Shown here piece after piece: positions 19,021 through 29,761 of a stretch of 64,000 bases of DNA. The stretch is from Ohtaekwangia sp036786105 (GTDB taxonomy: Bacteria; Bacteroidota; Bacteroidia; Cytophagales; Cyclobacteriaceae), in NCBI RefSeq assembly GCF_036786105.1, contig NZ_DAIQRQ010000018.1, positions 18,756 through 82,755 on the forward strand. The letters run 5' to 3'. Every line of letters starts with the position of its first letter. The stretch's first letter is position 1. The notes below the pieces were generated by a model. It searched no databases. It was given only the letters and a program-made list of their open reading frames with translations, and was not told the DNA's origin. The position numbers and the translations under genes were made by a program.

Positions 19021-22000
19021 TTAGAACTGAAGGTTTACACCCAGGTTAATGATACGCTGCTGCGGATAGAACTGTCCGCTCTCGCTGCTTCCTTCCGGAT
19101 CATAGTTTTTAACCTTTGTTATTGTAAAGAGGTTAAAGGCATTAGCATATACGCGCAGGTTGGAGAGATGAAGCTTGGATGCGATGGCTGCAGGAATGTT
19201 ATATCCAATCGCTATATTCTTCAAACGAAGGAATGATGCGTTATTTAACCAGAATGTGCTGCGATACAAACCACCGTTTATCGAAGACGATGCACGGGTA
19301 TCTACGCGTGGGAAGCTGCCGTTTACATTGGAAGGACTCCAACGATTATCAGCCCAGTCGCTATAGAAGTTACCGATCGTTCCGGATTCAGGTAATACAA
19401 ACTGGCTAACGCGTCCCTGACCAGAGAAGAGTATGGATACATCGAAACGCTTCCAGCCTGCATTCAGGTTTATACCGTATGTAATCTGCGGTATATTTCC
19501 ATACTTGGTGCGCACCTGATCGTCTGCCGTAATCTTACCATCGCCATTGTAGTCTTCGTAGATCAGGTCACCGAGTTGTGCGTTGTCAAGGTGTGGATGG
19601 CTATCCAGATCGCTTTGCGTACGGAAGATACCGATCGCATTATACAGTAAATACGTATTCAGTGGACGGCCTGTCTGGCGCTGATAGCTCANNNNNNNNN
19701 NNNNNNNNNNNNNNNNNNNNNNNNNNNNNNNNNNNNNNNNNNNNNNNNNNNNNNNNNNNNNNNNNNNNNNNNNNNNNNNNNNNNNNNNNNNGCATTATAC
19801 AGTAAATACGTATTCAGTGGACGGCCTGTCTGGCGCTGATAGCTCAATACAGAAGGGGCTTCATCTATAAATACTATTTTGCTTTTGGCAAGTGTCATAT
19901 TCGCCGATGCACCATACCAGAATTCTCCCTGGTGCTTATAACCTATCGTTGTTTCGAAACCTTCACTATTTACTTTACCAATATTTTCGTTGGGAACCAG
20001 TGGATCTGAGCCATAAGGGTTTACAATACCGGATACTCCAGGAATGGAAGCATTACGTGTGGCCAGAATATTAGATCTTTTCTGCTGGAAGTATATAAAT
20101 TCGAATGTAAAGTTTTTAAGAAACACCGCATTCAACCCTATATCTGTTTTCTTGGAAGTTTCCCATGTAATATTCGGGTTGGCAAGCTTCGTCAAGTCCA
20201 GGCCGGGATACTTGTCGCCACCAATAACGTAGGTATTATTAAACGTGTTGTTGTTAATATACTGGAACATGGCCACATTGTCGTTTCCAAGCTCGCCATA
20301 CGATGCACGTAACTTCAAATCGTTAATAAACGATATGTTATCGGCAAACCAGTTCTCTTCTGAAATTCTCCACCCTGCAGATACTGCTGAGAACGTTCCA
20401 TATTGTTTTCCTTTCGGAAATATAGAAGAACCATCGATACGGGTTTGCACTTCGAGCAGATACTTCTCTTTGTAATTATAGGAGATCTTTCCTATATAAC
20501 TTCTGCGGGTAAAATTATAGCTGCTTCCATAGTTGTCGCGGTCTGTAGCGGCCGATCCTCCTTGCGAAAGCTCCGGTGTAAGCGTTGTCGGGTAGTTGAT
20601 GCGTGATGCACCAAACGTTTCGCGATGATTTTTGCTTCGCTCATACGAAACAAAAGCACTGATAAAGTGATCTCCTAATTGTCTCTCAAAGTTAAGCTTG
20701 ATGTTGCGTGTTACAAGGCTGGTATTCTCCTGCGATTCAGTAAGCTTTGCTGCTCCGGATGAACCACCGGTAACCGTTGGTGAATATACATTGCTCGTGC
20801 TGTTGTAAGAGTATACTGTATAAGGTTTGCTGAAAGCTTTATCAAAGTTCCAGGTTTTATCCACTGCCATAAATCCATCTACCGACAAACCTTTTACCTG
20901 TGGTATATTATAGCTTCCACGCAGTACACTATTGAACACATAAATCGGATTTACGTTCGTGCCGCCGGTGGTGGTAGACATAATGATCGGGTTATTACCC
21001 TCCACTCCATAAGAAGGCAAACCGTTTGGATAGCGTGCTGCCACGGTAGGATATGCACGGTATATAGAACGGAAAATATCGTTCGCAGAAGATATAGGAT
21101 ACTGGCGATCTTCTTCGCGACCTGCCAATGAAAGCGATACTTTAAAATCTTTCGTTACGTTAGCATCAATGTTCGAACGGAAGTTGTACTGGTTATACTT
21201 GGTGGCACCGTGCTTGTACAAACCATCCTGGAATGTTTTTCCGAGTGACACATAGTAACGAACATCGGACGTGCCTCCGTTGATAGAAAGATTATGCTGG
21301 TTTTGCAGCGATACATTCTTCAGCGCTTCTTTTGCCCAGTTCGTGTTCGGGTAATTGAGCGGATCAGAGCCATCTCTGAATTTTTGTATTTCAGCGTCAC
21401 TATAGTGCTGATTCATACCACCCGATTTATTATTGTAGTAGTCAATCTCGTTCTGTATGGTAGCATAGGTTGCTGCATCGGCCATGTGTGGCAAACGCGT
21501 AGGCGATGAAAAACCCTGGTTGTAACTATAAGAAATAACCGGTTTGCCTGTCTTACCGCGTTTGGTGGTTACCAGTATAACTCCATTCGCTGCACGGTTT
21601 CCGTACACCGCTGCGGATGCATCTTTGAGTATCGATATACTTTCGATATCGTTGGGGTTCAAGCGTTCCAAACCACCGAGTGCACCGGGTATACCATCGA
21701 TCACCACCAGCACATCGTTGTTTCCGGTAGTGGCAAGACCACGAATATTATAACTACTACCATCATTACCCGGCTCACCACCGCGGTTACTGGCAATAAT
21801 ACCTGAGAAGCGACCTGCCAGCGAGTTGGATACGTTGGGCTGCGGGCTCTTCACCATGTCTTCGCCCTTTATCTGGGAAATTGATCCGGTTACGGTTTCG
21901 CGTTTTTGTTCACCGTATCCTACCACCACAACTTCCGAAAGGGTTTCTACATCGGAGACAAGCACAACGTCAATGCTGGTTTGTCCGCCAACAGAAACTT

Positions 22001-22268
22001 CCTGAGTCTGGTAGCCTATAAAAGAGAAAACGAGCACCGCATTCTGGTCGGGCACGTTGAGGGAATAGCGTCCTTCTGCGTCAGACGTTGTTCCAATGGA
22101 AGTTCCTTTCACAATCACATTTACTCCTGGCAGTGATGAGCCGTCATCCTTTGACGTGATTTTACCGGTTACAGTAATGTCGGGAGCCGCACCGAAGAGC
22201 GGTGTCAGGATGGTCATGAACATCATGACGGAGGTGATAATTTTTTTACGTAGATGTTTTTTTATCAT
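19021..22268 (-). CDS. SusC/RagA family TonB-linked outer-membrane channel (interrupted by an assembly gap)
   Basis: Imports oligosaccharides captured by SusD, powered by TonB. Signal peptide, then a carboxypeptidase-regulatory-like domain (VTGKITSKDDGSSLPGVNV), a SusC-type TonB region (LSEVVVVGYGEQKRETVTGS), a plug (SYNIRG...VLVVIDGIPG...VYGNRAANGVILVTT) and a 22-strand-type barrel ending in ...RIINLGVNLQF. A 100-N gap (19692-19791) is flanked by identical 55-bp sequences. Removing 155 bp restores one frame from 22268 to 19021 and predicts 1,030 residues, a normal SusC length. The gene is therefore probably intact. It starts downstream of the HTCS regulator, with 316 bp between. Confidence 0.93.
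19637..19846. other. Assembly gap (100 N) with duplicated 55-bp ends, inside susC
   Basis: Ns fill 19692-19791. The 55 bp before the gap (19637-19691) are identical to the 55 bp after it (19792-19846). This looks like two contigs that overlap by one k-mer and were scaffolded instead of merged. Confidence 0.9.
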
Positions 22269-22584
22269 AAGGTTGCGGAATTTGTTGAGTACAGAAATGC
22301 TGCTCAGATTCGAGCGATGTGGACGAGTCTGGCGCTACCCGGAATTGAAGAATGGGAGTTTCATGGTCAGGACGAATGGTTTATTTAGGTTACAGTTGCG
22401 GTTTAGGTGCAAACCTTTGCATAAAATTCACCGGAATCGTTTCCTAAAAAGAGGGGTAAATTTGTAATTCGTGAGGGAGGGATGGCTTTTTTGTCTAAAC
22501 AATCGTTTTCTAAGGAGATTTTGAGGATACGGCAAAAGAAATATGTCCCCTTTCCGGTTGTCCACAACGAAGGGGGACAAATGT
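22269..22584 (-). other. Intergenic region upstream of susC
   Basis: 316 bp between HTCS and susC with no ORF of note. It contains the 14-bp dyad described separately (22408-22421). I found no exact TAnnTTTG element on the minus strand. Confidence 0.6.
22408..22421 (-). promoter_or_regulatory. 14-bp dyad upstream of susC, candidate operator
   Basis: TGCAAACCTTTGCA consists of 6-bp inverted arms with a 2-bp centre, about 140 bp upstream of the susC start and between the AraC-type regulator gene and its likely target operon. Its position fits a binding site for the HTCS DNA-binding domain, but AraC sites are usually direct repeats, so this is tentative. Confidence 0.3.
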
Positions 22585-25500
22585 CTATTCTTTCGAATCG
22601 CCGTTCTTAATGAATTCGGAAGGCGGGAATCCAAATTCCTTCACAAAACACTGGCGAAAGTACTTCAGGTCTGAAAAACCGACCATGTACACCACTTCAA
22701 AAACTTTGTACTTCTGCGACTTGAGCAACTGGGCGGCTTCCTGCATGCGAAGCGATCGCAAATATTCTACGGGCGACAGGCCGGTGAGCATTTTCACTTT
22801 CTTATATAATAAGGAGCGGCTCATGTTGAGCGCTTCGCAAAGCTCGTTCACATTGAAGTCGGGGTGATCGAGGTTGGCTTTGAGTATATCGTGGATGGAA
22901 TGCAAAAATTTCTCATCAGGCGAATGCGGCTCCGGAACGCTTGCACCAGCCGGCACGGATGTGAACAAGTTGCGGTAAAAGCGTTTGAGGTTCTCGCGCG
23001 ACTGCAGCAGGTTGTTCATGGTAAGTGCCAGCATCTCCGGGCTAAACGGTTTGGTGATGTAGGTATCTGCTCCAATCTCGATACCTTCCTTGTGGTGAGT
23101 AAGCGATGTTTTGGCGGTGAGCAGAATAACGGGTATATGACTGGTGCGAATGTTACTCTTCAGTTCTTTGCAAAAATCTATACCATTCATCTCCGGCATC
23201 ATAATGTCGCTGATGATCAGGTCAGGGTGATGATCCATCGCCAGGGCCAATCCCTCACGGCCATTGCCAGCTTCCAGTATCTTATAGCTCTTCTCAAAGT
23301 ACTCGCGCAGAAACAGGCGTATATCTTCATCATCTTCCACCAACAACAAACTGCGCATGCCTTTCTTACCTGATGCTTCCTCTTCAATATCTTCATGCAG
23401 CAGCTCGGGTAATTGAGGAGCATGACCGTTTTCGCCCAATATGAAACGGTCTTCGCTATTGTCAATAATAATTTCGCTGGGCTTGAAGTGATCTTTGCCC
23501 AACGGAATCTTGATGCTGAAAGTAGAACCGCTGCCTTCGGTACTCTCCACATATATTTCGCCCTTATGCAGGTGCACCAGTTTCTTGGCCAGCGCCAGCC
23601 CTATGCCGGAGCTCATAGGGGCCGTGTTGTCGCCCTTATAGAACCAGTCGAATATATTGCCGAGTTGTTTCTTGGGTATACCGATACCGTTGTCTTTGAT
23701 TTTAATGGAGACCTTGCCCTGCGGCCACTTTTCGGATACCTGCTTTTGAATAGAGATGCTGATCTCGTTACCCTTGCCTATATATTTAAAGGAATTGGAA
23801 AGTATATTATTTACCACCATTTCCAGCTTCTCTTTATCGAACCAAACCATGAGCGATGGCTCGCTGGCATGAAAATTAAAATTTATATTCTTGCGATGGG
23901 CCAGTTCTTTAAACGTGATATATATTTCTTCTACAAACGCTACGATGTCATCTTCCTTAACCTTTAACACAATGTTTCCGCTCTCGATCTTGCGGTAATC
24001 CAGCAGCTTGTTGATAAGATTCAGGAGCTTGTGAGCGTTGCGATATACCATCTTCAACTTACGGCCTGTTGGGGTATAGCTGCCTTCGCGCGTTACCATT
24101 TCTTCCAGCGGGCCGATCATCAACGTAAGCGGTGTGCGAAACTCGTGCGAAATCTCGGTAAAAAAGCTCAGCTTTTCCTGCACCATCTGCCGCTCGCGCT
24201 TGCGCTGTGCCTTCTCAATTTTGAGTCGCTTGCGCAAAGCGGCTTGTTTGCTTCTTACCGATACAGCTGCAAAACAAAGTCCGCCCACGATCAAAACATA
24301 AAGTAAATATGCCAGCGGCGTTCGCCAGAAGATGGGCAACACGGTAACAGCAATGCTGGTATAATCATTACTCCAGTTGTTATCCTGGTTGGAAGCTTTC
24401 ACTTTAAAAGTATAGCTGCCTGCCGGCAGATAGCGATACGTGGCTGAGCGCTGATTGCCTACATAGTTCCAGTCACGATCAAGACCTTCGAGCTTATAGG
24501 CGTATTTATTTTTTTCAGGATAACTGTAGTTGATAGCAACAAAATCAAACGTAAACACAGACTGGTCGTGGCGCAGTGTAATTTTCTTCGTCTGGCTGAT
24601 CACCTGGTCGAGTGAAAAATCATTCTCATCGTTACTGTTCACTTCCACCGGTTTATTGAAGAGCTGAAAACCAGAGAGCATTACTTCCGGCTTTTTCAAA
24701 TTCTGCACCACCTGTTCCGGATAGAATATATTCAGCGCCATGGTTCCGCCGAAGCACATATACCCGGCTATATCATTATAAAGGGCTGACCCCGGATTGA
24801 ACTGCCCTTCCTGCAAGCCATCATTCACATCATAATTATAGAACCGGTTGTTCGCCACATCATACTTCGATATACCCTTGTTTGTGCTAAGCCATAAATT
24901 ATCGGCATTATCAATGAGAATAGCGTAGATCGTGTTATTTGCAAGGCCGCTCTTTTCGCTGAAGCGTGTTATGATCTTGGTAGCCGGATTGTATACACTG
25001 AGTCCTCCGCCTCCGGTGCCGATCCATACCTTTCCTTTGCGATCAATGCTTACCGAAAACACTACATTACTTTTCAACTGATCGTTCTGCTGCGATGTAT
25101 GGAAATATCGTTTCGACTTGCGGGTGCGCGGATCAAAACGATAAAGGCCATCGCCGTAACAACCGATCCACAATCCACCCGAACGATCTTCAGCAATAGA
25201 GCGAATATCGCCATCCCTCATGGCGTCCTTTACACCGGGTATATTCTTGTATGTGCGCGTAGCCTTGTCCAGCAAACACAAGCCGCCACGGTTGGTTCCC
25301 ACCCAAATGTTATGCTGCGAGTCTTCCATGATTACGCGCACATCGTTACCTCCGGATAATGTACCGCTATAGCTGTAGTTCAAAAAGGCATCGTGTGCGG
25401 CATCGTACTGAAATATACCCTGCGAGTATGTTCCGAACCACAGCGTATTGTTGTGGTCGCGCAGCGCACTGAGTATAGCGTTATCGGCAATGCTTCCCTT

Positions 25501-26778
25501 CCTTCCATCGGCAGTATAGTGTTTTACGATATCGCCGTTCACTTTCGATTTATATATACCATCGCCATCGGTGCCCAGCCATAAATTGCCGTTCTGATCA
25601 TAACACATGCCATAATACTGCACGAAGCTGAGCGCTGCGTTGGTATACTGCTTGATCTGTATGCTGGTGAATTTTTCTTCAATACTACTGATCATGTATA
25701 TACCATCGCCAAAGGTTCCAATCCACAGGTTTTTATCACGATCTTCATACAGGGCCTGCACCGTGCGCTTGGAAATATCATAATCATTCAGATTTTGAAT
25801 ATGATTAAAAATAATATCATCCACCCGGCGGCTGTTGAACTGACGGAGATCAAGTGTATATAATCCTCCGCCCTGCACACCGATCCACAGGTTCTCGCGG
25901 CTATCGGCAAGCAAAGTAAAAATGCTTTTACCCGCTACACCAAAGTGCGGAAGGTTGAAAGTATAAAACTTGTTCTCTTGTCGTTTGTAGAGAACAAGGC
26001 CACTGGCAGTACCAATCCACATGTTGCCGTCATGATCTTCGGCAAAACAGCGAATGTTTCGCGAAGGCAGCGATGTGGGGGCCGACAAGCTTTCGTGTTT
26101 TTTTACAACGGTACCGTTACTCACTTTAAAAACATTGAGCCCACCGTTTTGTGTACCCACCCAAAGCAAACCAAATTTATCTTCGTGCAGTGCAAGGGTT
26201 TGTGTGCTGGTAAGCTGTGGCAGAATACGATCGGTGTAGGGTGTAAATTTTTTTGTTTCCCGATTAAAAGATGCGAAGCCAGTGCCATACCAGGCTACCC
26301 ATAAATTGTGGGCACTGCCTTCTGCCATGAAGCTCACGTCATTGGTTGGATAATTAACTTCTGCCGGATAATCGTGCTTGTAGAGTGTGAACTGCTCTTT
26401 ACGCTGATCGAACTGCTGCAGCCCCTTGCGGGATGAAACCCACAGCACATCTTTCGAATCTTTATATACATGCTGAACGAAGTTATCGGCCAGACCACGG
26501 GTGTTATCAGGATCGTTTTTAAATATCTTGAACGAATAGCCATCAAAACGATTAAGGCCATCTTCGGTCGCAAACCACATCAGTCCCTGGTCGTCTTGCG
26601 AAATGCTGTTGACTACGCCTTGTGAAAGGCCATCTTTAATACCATAACGTTTAATACGGCTCTTGGGCTGTTGCGCAAAGGCCGACACCATCACCAGCAT
26701 AGCTGCTGTAAACACTCCGAAAACTCTCTTTCCAGTCATGGGTCTGTAAGCGGTTGTAGTTATCCAACCCCGGTTCAT
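22585..26778 (-). CDS. Hybrid two-component system regulator (HTCS), AraC type
   Basis: One-protein signal transducer for a polysaccharide locus. The order is signal peptide, about 14 two-component propeller blades (WIGTxxGLxxYD motifs, residues about 35-720), a Y_Y_Y domain (about 730-800), one transmembrane helix (about 805-830), a HisKA with SHEFRTPL (His near 876), HATPase_c (DNGIGIPKKQL, SSGIGLALAKKLVHLH), a receiver (LLLVEDDEDIR, phosphoacceptor Asp near 1191 in DIMMPEMNG), and a C-terminal AraC helix-turn-helix (about 1290-1390). At 1,397 residues it has the normal HTCS length. The signal peptide fits better with the internal start MTGKRVFGVF at 26739. It lies upstream of susC on the same strand and probably activates it on binding a glycan fragment. 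Confidence 0.95.
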   Translation of the reverse strand: MNRGWITTTAYRPMTGKRVFGVFTAAMLVMVSAFAQQPKSRIKRYGIKDGLSQGVVNSISQDDQGLMWFATEDGLNRFDGYSFKIFKNDPDNTRGLADNFVQHVYKDSKDVLWVSSRKGLQQFDQRKEQFTLYKHDYPAEVNYPTNDVSFMAEGSAHNLWVAWYGTGFASFNRETKKFTPYTDRILPQLTSTQTLALHEDKFGLLWVGTQNGGLNVFKVSNGTVVKKHESLSAPTSLPSRNIRCFAEDHDGNMWIGTASGLVLYKRQENKFYTFNLPHFGVAGKSIFTLLADSRENLWIGVQGGGLYTLDLRQFNSRRVDDIIFNHIQNLNDYDISKRTVQALYEDRDKNLWIGTFGDGIYMISSIEEKFTSIQIKQYTNAALSFVQYYGMCYDQNGNLWLGTDGDGIYKSKVNGDIVKHYTADGRKGSIADNAILSALRDHNNTLWFGTYSQGIFQYDAAHDAFLNYSYSGTLSGGNDVRVIMEDSQHNIWVGTNRGGLCLLDKATRTYKNIPGVKDAMRDGDIRSIAEDRSGGLWIGCYGDGLYRFDPRTRKSKRYFHTSQQNDQLKSNVVFSVSIDRKGKVWIGTGGGGLSVYNPATKIITRFSEKSGLANNTIYAILIDNADNLWLSTNKGISKYDVANNRFYNYDVNDGLQEGQFNPGSALYNDIAGYMCFGGTMALNIFYPEQVVQNLKKPEVMLSGFQLFNKPVEVNSNDENDFSLDQVISQTKKITLRHDQSVFTFDFVAINYSYPEKNKYAYKLEGLDRDWNYVGNQRSATYRYLPAGSYTFKVKASNQDNNWSNDYTSIAVTVLPIFWRTPLAYLLYVLIVGGLCFAAVSVRSKQAALRKRLKIEKAQRKRERQMVQEKLSFFTEISHEFRTPLTLMIGPLEEMVTREGSYTPTGRKLKMVYRNAHKLLNLINKLLDYRKIESGNIVLKVKEDDIVAFVEEIYITFKELAHRKNINFNFHASEPSLMVWFDKEKLEMVVNNILSNSFKYIGKGNEISISIQKQVSEKWPQGKVSIKIKDNGIGIPKKQLGNIFDWFYKGDNTAPMSSGIGLALAKKLVHLHKGEIYVESTEGSGSTFSIKIPLGKDHFKPSEIIIDNSEDRFILGENGHAPQLPELLHEDIEEEASGKKGMRSLLLVEDDEDIRLFLREYFEKSYKILEAGNGREGLALAMDHHPDLIISDIMMPEMNGIDFCKELKSNIRTSHIPVILLTAKTSLTHHKEGIEIGADTYITKPFSPEMLALTMNNLLQSRENLKRFYRNLFTSVPAGASVPEPHSPDEKFLHSIHDILKANLDHPDFNVNELCEALNMSRSLLYKKVKMLTGLSPVEYLRSLRMQEAAQLLKSQKYKVFEVVYMVGFSDLKYFRQCFVKEFGFPPSEFIKNGDSKE

Positions 26779-27113
26779 TCACACAACGTTGCAAGGGGGA
26801 TGAATGTGTACAAAGTAGCATAATAACCTTGAACACAGACAGGTTTTAGCAGGGGCATTTGAATAAAACGTGGGGGATAATTGATGATCATGACACTTTT
26901 GCTTTCACTTTCTGCAGGGTGCAAACACGCAAACACAGAAGTCAAACGAATTTACAACTTCTCCGTATATACCTGCAGTGAAGCCCGGTACAAGCATTGT
27001 TCGGCAGCGGGAATTTTAATACTTTCACCCGCAGGTTATCCTTTTGATTTTCTTTACGACTGTTGTATTTAATTTTCAGATCAAACTATACATCACCTTT
27101 AATCCCTCTCATC
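26779..27113. other. Divergent intergenic region
   Basis: 335 bp between the HTCS regulator and the SRPBCC gene. I see only short unconvincing ORFs, no clear promoter element and no hairpin. Confidence 0.6.
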
Positions 27114-27542
27114 ATGCCAGAAATACGTCACCTGTTAGGTATTCAGGATTCTACCGGAGAAGAAGTATATAACGCTCTTACTTCCTGTCAGCCAATGAAA
27201 TCGTGGCTTACCCCGACCATACAAGGCCATCCGCAACTCAACAGTATATTTCAGCCGGCCTTTGGTGCGGAAACCGTCAGCCTCAAGGTTACCAAGCTGC
27301 AATCGGGCACGTGGGTGCAATGGCAATGCACCCAAGGTGAATTTGAGTGGGTCAATACACAAATCGATTTTCTACTGGAACCCAGCCCGAACATCACGAT
27401 CGTAACATTTATTCACAGCAACTGGCAGGACGCGTCTCCCAAGTTTGCCGAGTGGAGCTTCAACTGGGCACTGTACCTGCGAAGTCTGAAAAAGTTCATC
27501 GAGACGGGAACAGGCCGCCCTTATCCCAATCAATTTAATTGA
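27114..27542 (+). CDS. SRPBCC (AHSA1-like) domain protein
   Basis: 142 residues from ATG 27114 (MPEIRHLLGIQDST). A longer frame to 27063 adds a hydrophobic stretch that does not look like part of the family. The sequence has the START/Bet v1-like pattern: an N-terminal helix after a short strand (GEEVYNALTSCQPMKSW), a beta-sheet (ETVSLKVTKLQSGTWVQWQC, NITIVTFIHSNW) and a long C-terminal helix (WSFNWALYLRSLKKFIETG). Proteins of this type bind small hydrophobic ligands or resemble the Hsp90 activator Aha1 C-terminal domain. No specific role can be given. It converges on the response-regulator gene with only 9 bp between stops. Confidence 0.8.
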   Translation: MPEIRHLLGIQDSTGEEVYNALTSCQPMKSWLTPTIQGHPQLNSIFQPAFGAETVSLKVTKLQSGTWVQWQCTQGEFEWVNTQIDFLLEPSPNITIVTFIHSNWQDASPKFAEWSFNWALYLRSLKKFIETGTGRPYPNQFN

Positions 27543-27551
27543 TTACAGTAA

Positions 27552-27971
27552 TCAGTTTTGCATATTCATCAGGTCGATCATCAGGTTGAATGCATCAATA
27601 GAACCTGGATTGTTAAACTTCAATGGTTTTACAATATAGCCCGATATACCGAGGGCTGCAGCGGCCGCTTTATCTTCACGCTCCTCGGATGTGGTAAGAA
27701 CAAACACGCGAATGTCTTTCCACACCATGTGGTTACGCAGCTCCTGCAACAGCTCAAGGCCGTTCATCTTCGGCATATTGAGATCAAGTATAATAAAGTC
27801 GGCAAGTGTAGTGCCCGGTCCTTTACTTTCTTCCAGCAGCTGAATAGCCTCTTCGCCATTGCGTGCTACCTTCAACGTATATACAATGGAAAGTTTATCG
27901 AGTGTGCGGCGTACATCGATCACATCCAGAGTATCGTCTTCAACCAATAAAATATTGACTACTCGTTTCAT
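27552..27971 (-). CDS. Single-domain response regulator (CheY/Rcp1-like)
   Basis: 139 residues, receiver domain only: acidic pair Glu11-Asp12-Asp13, phosphoacceptor Asp63 in FIILDLNMPKMNG, Thr93 and Lys115 in GYIVKPL. There is no output domain, so it acts through protein contacts. Its ATG overlaps the stop of the kinase gene by 4 bp (27968-27971), indicating coupled translation and a cognate pair. The extended loop before the receiver Asp and the spacing resemble Rcp1-type regulators that partner with phytochrome-like kinases. Confidence 0.93.
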   Translation of the reverse strand: MKRVVNILLVEDDTLDVIDVRRTLDKLSIVYTLKVARNGEEAIQLLEESKGPGTTLADFIILDLNMPKMNGLELLQELRNHMVWKDIRVFVLTTSEEREDKAAAAALGISGYIVKPLKFNNPGSIDAFNLMIDLMNMQN

Positions 27972-29452
27972 GATTCAGTTTCTAAGGGCCATGTAAAAAT
28001 AAATGTGGAGCCATTGCCTGGCGATGAAATCACCCGGATAGATAGATTACGATCGTCCAGTATCTTTTTTACAATGGCGAGGCCTACACCGGTGCCCTCG
28101 GGCATATCACGCACTTCCAGCGTTTGGAAGATTACAAATATCTTTTTGTGATACTCCCTGGAGATGCCGGGGCCGTTGTCTTCTATATAAAATTCATAAT
28201 GGCGTTCCGTCTTCCTGCCATACACACGTACCATACCATGTTCTTTATCATGGTACCTGAAAGCGTTTACCAGCAGGTTCATGAATATTTGCTGTAAAGG
28301 AAGTTTCTCCGTAAAGAGCACCGGTAAATCCGGCTCGATATATAGTTTCAATCCCGGGCGCTTGGGAAGATACTCGCGCACTTCTTCCAGCAGATTGTTG
28401 ATGTTCACCTCTTCTTTGGGTTGTAACTCACGCCCCACGCGCGAATAGGATAAAATACCGTTGAGCAAATTCTCAGCCCGCTGTACTCGTCCTTTAATTA
28501 CATCGAGGTACTCAACTACCTTTGGAGGAAGTAAAGGCAGATGATCTTCCTGTATCCAGGTTACTACATTATCGATGCCGCGCAGCGGTGCCTTCAGATC
28601 GTGCGAAACAATGTAAGCAAACTGATCGAGCTCCTGGTTCTTTCGCCGAAGCAATGAAATACTTTCAGACAACACGCGGGCCATGTTGTTGAGTGACCGG
28701 GCCAGGCTGCCAAGTTCATCTTTGCCTTGTGCCTGCATATATACTTCATAATTTCCCTGTGAAATGGTATCCGCCATGCGCACCATCTTTACAATACCAG
28801 ACGAAATATGAGTCGCTATAAATATTGCTATACCCATGCCGGCAATAAATGAAAATATAGTAAGACTGAAAGAGATGGTTTTAGTATTGCTCACCATTTG
28901 CGAAATGGAACGTTTCATGCCTTCGCGCACGGCATACTCGTGATTGGCAAACTCACGGAATTCTCGTTGCAGACTTTTGTTCACATCCTTCTCCATACCA
29001 TTCACTAACTTGGCACGGTATAAAGCATTGAATGCTGCCATGCTGCTGTCTGACGCTGATGCATGCTTGCGCGCCTCGATCAGGGGACGCGCAAATTCAT
29101 TCACCCAATAATTATTCAATTCGAGTATATCTTCCAAACGCTCTCTCTGTACAACGCTGTCGCGGATAAGAATGGAAAGCTCTTCCAGTATATCATCGTT
29201 CTCCAGCATAGAAGAGTCGTACGACTGCATGAAGAATGGCTCGTTGGTAAGCAGATAGCCGCGAAGACCGCTTACCATGTTCAGTATATTTCGCTGAAAG
29301 CGGTTGCTCTGCTTCACTATATTGGTAGAACGCGTAAGCAGCTCGTAATTCTCGTCAATTTTTTCCGATTGTTTGAAGTTAACATAGGTGGCCGCTGCAA
29401 AGAGCAACAGAATCATAAGAAACCCGAACAAGATTGCATACGATATTTTCAT
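27968..29452 (-). CDS. Membrane sensor histidine kinase with CHASE3 and HAMP domains
   Basis: 494 residues. An N-terminal membrane helix (about 5-27), a periplasmic CHASE3-type four-helix sensor (LNMVSGLRGYLLTNEPFFM, about 40-180), a second helix (about 190-212), HAMP (about 213-265), HisKA with QFAYIVSHDLKAPLRG (His near 283), and HATPase_c (NLLVNAFRYHD, EDNGPGI, GTGVGLAIVKKI). The kinase core resembles phytochrome-like kinases that signal to single receiver proteins, which matches the overlapping response-regulator gene. The stimulus is unknown. It is transcribed away from the trehalose genes. Confidence 0.93.
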   Translation of the reverse strand: MKISYAILFGFLMILLLFAAATYVNFKQSEKIDENYELLTRSTNIVKQSNRFQRNILNMVSGLRGYLLTNEPFFMQSYDSSMLENDDILEELSILIRDSVVQRERLEDILELNNYWVNEFARPLIEARKHASASDSSMAAFNALYRAKLVNGMEKDVNKSLQREFREFANHEYAVREGMKRSISQMVSNTKTISFSLTIFSFIAGMGIAIFIATHISSGIVKMVRMADTISQGNYEVYMQAQGKDELGSLARSLNNMARVLSESISLLRRKNQELDQFAYIVSHDLKAPLRGIDNVVTWIQEDHLPLLPPKVVEYLDVIKGRVQRAENLLNGILSYSRVGRELQPKEEVNINNLLEEVREYLPKRPGLKLYIEPDLPVLFTEKLPLQQIFMNLLVNAFRYHDKEHGMVRVYGRKTERHYEFYIEDNGPGISREYHKKIFVIFQTLEVRDMPEGTGVGLAIVKKILDDRNLSIRVISSPGNGSTFIFTWPLETES

Positions 29453-29761
29453 CTGTCAGAGGTTAGTAGATACATTACTGCAGCCTGTTGTACAATCTGG
29501 AACCTGGTGCGCTGCAAAAGAAAGGTCAAGTATAGTCAGGATGAATGTATCAGACAAGTTATAATTTAAATGTATGCGTCCGTATGCCGATATTACATTA
29601 TCGGTTTATATTCTCTTTGCATTAGTGTATCTTTATCATGATATTAAATTCCTGATATCGTCTGATCCCTCCTGCCTGGCATGATTTTCATAATCATGAA
29701 ATAGTTCGTCTCTGCTATAGCGGAGCACCTATACCTTGATCGTTTACATACTTTTTTACCA
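29453..29761. other. Divergent intergenic region between kinase and trehalose genes
   Basis: 309 bp, AT-rich toward the trehalose gene. It presumably holds both promoters, but I could not identify an exact TAnnTTTG box for either gene, and I see no ORF or hairpin of note. Confidence 0.6.

Noticed and set aside
26881..27072. 63-codon ORF upstream of the SRPBCC gene
   Set aside because: Non-standard start, no family pattern, no ribosome-binding or promoter context.
27540..27554. TGATTACAGTAATCA palindrome joining two stop codons
   Set aside because: A one-base centre cannot form a hairpin loop, and there is no T-run. It is probably a by-product of two TGA stops facing each other.
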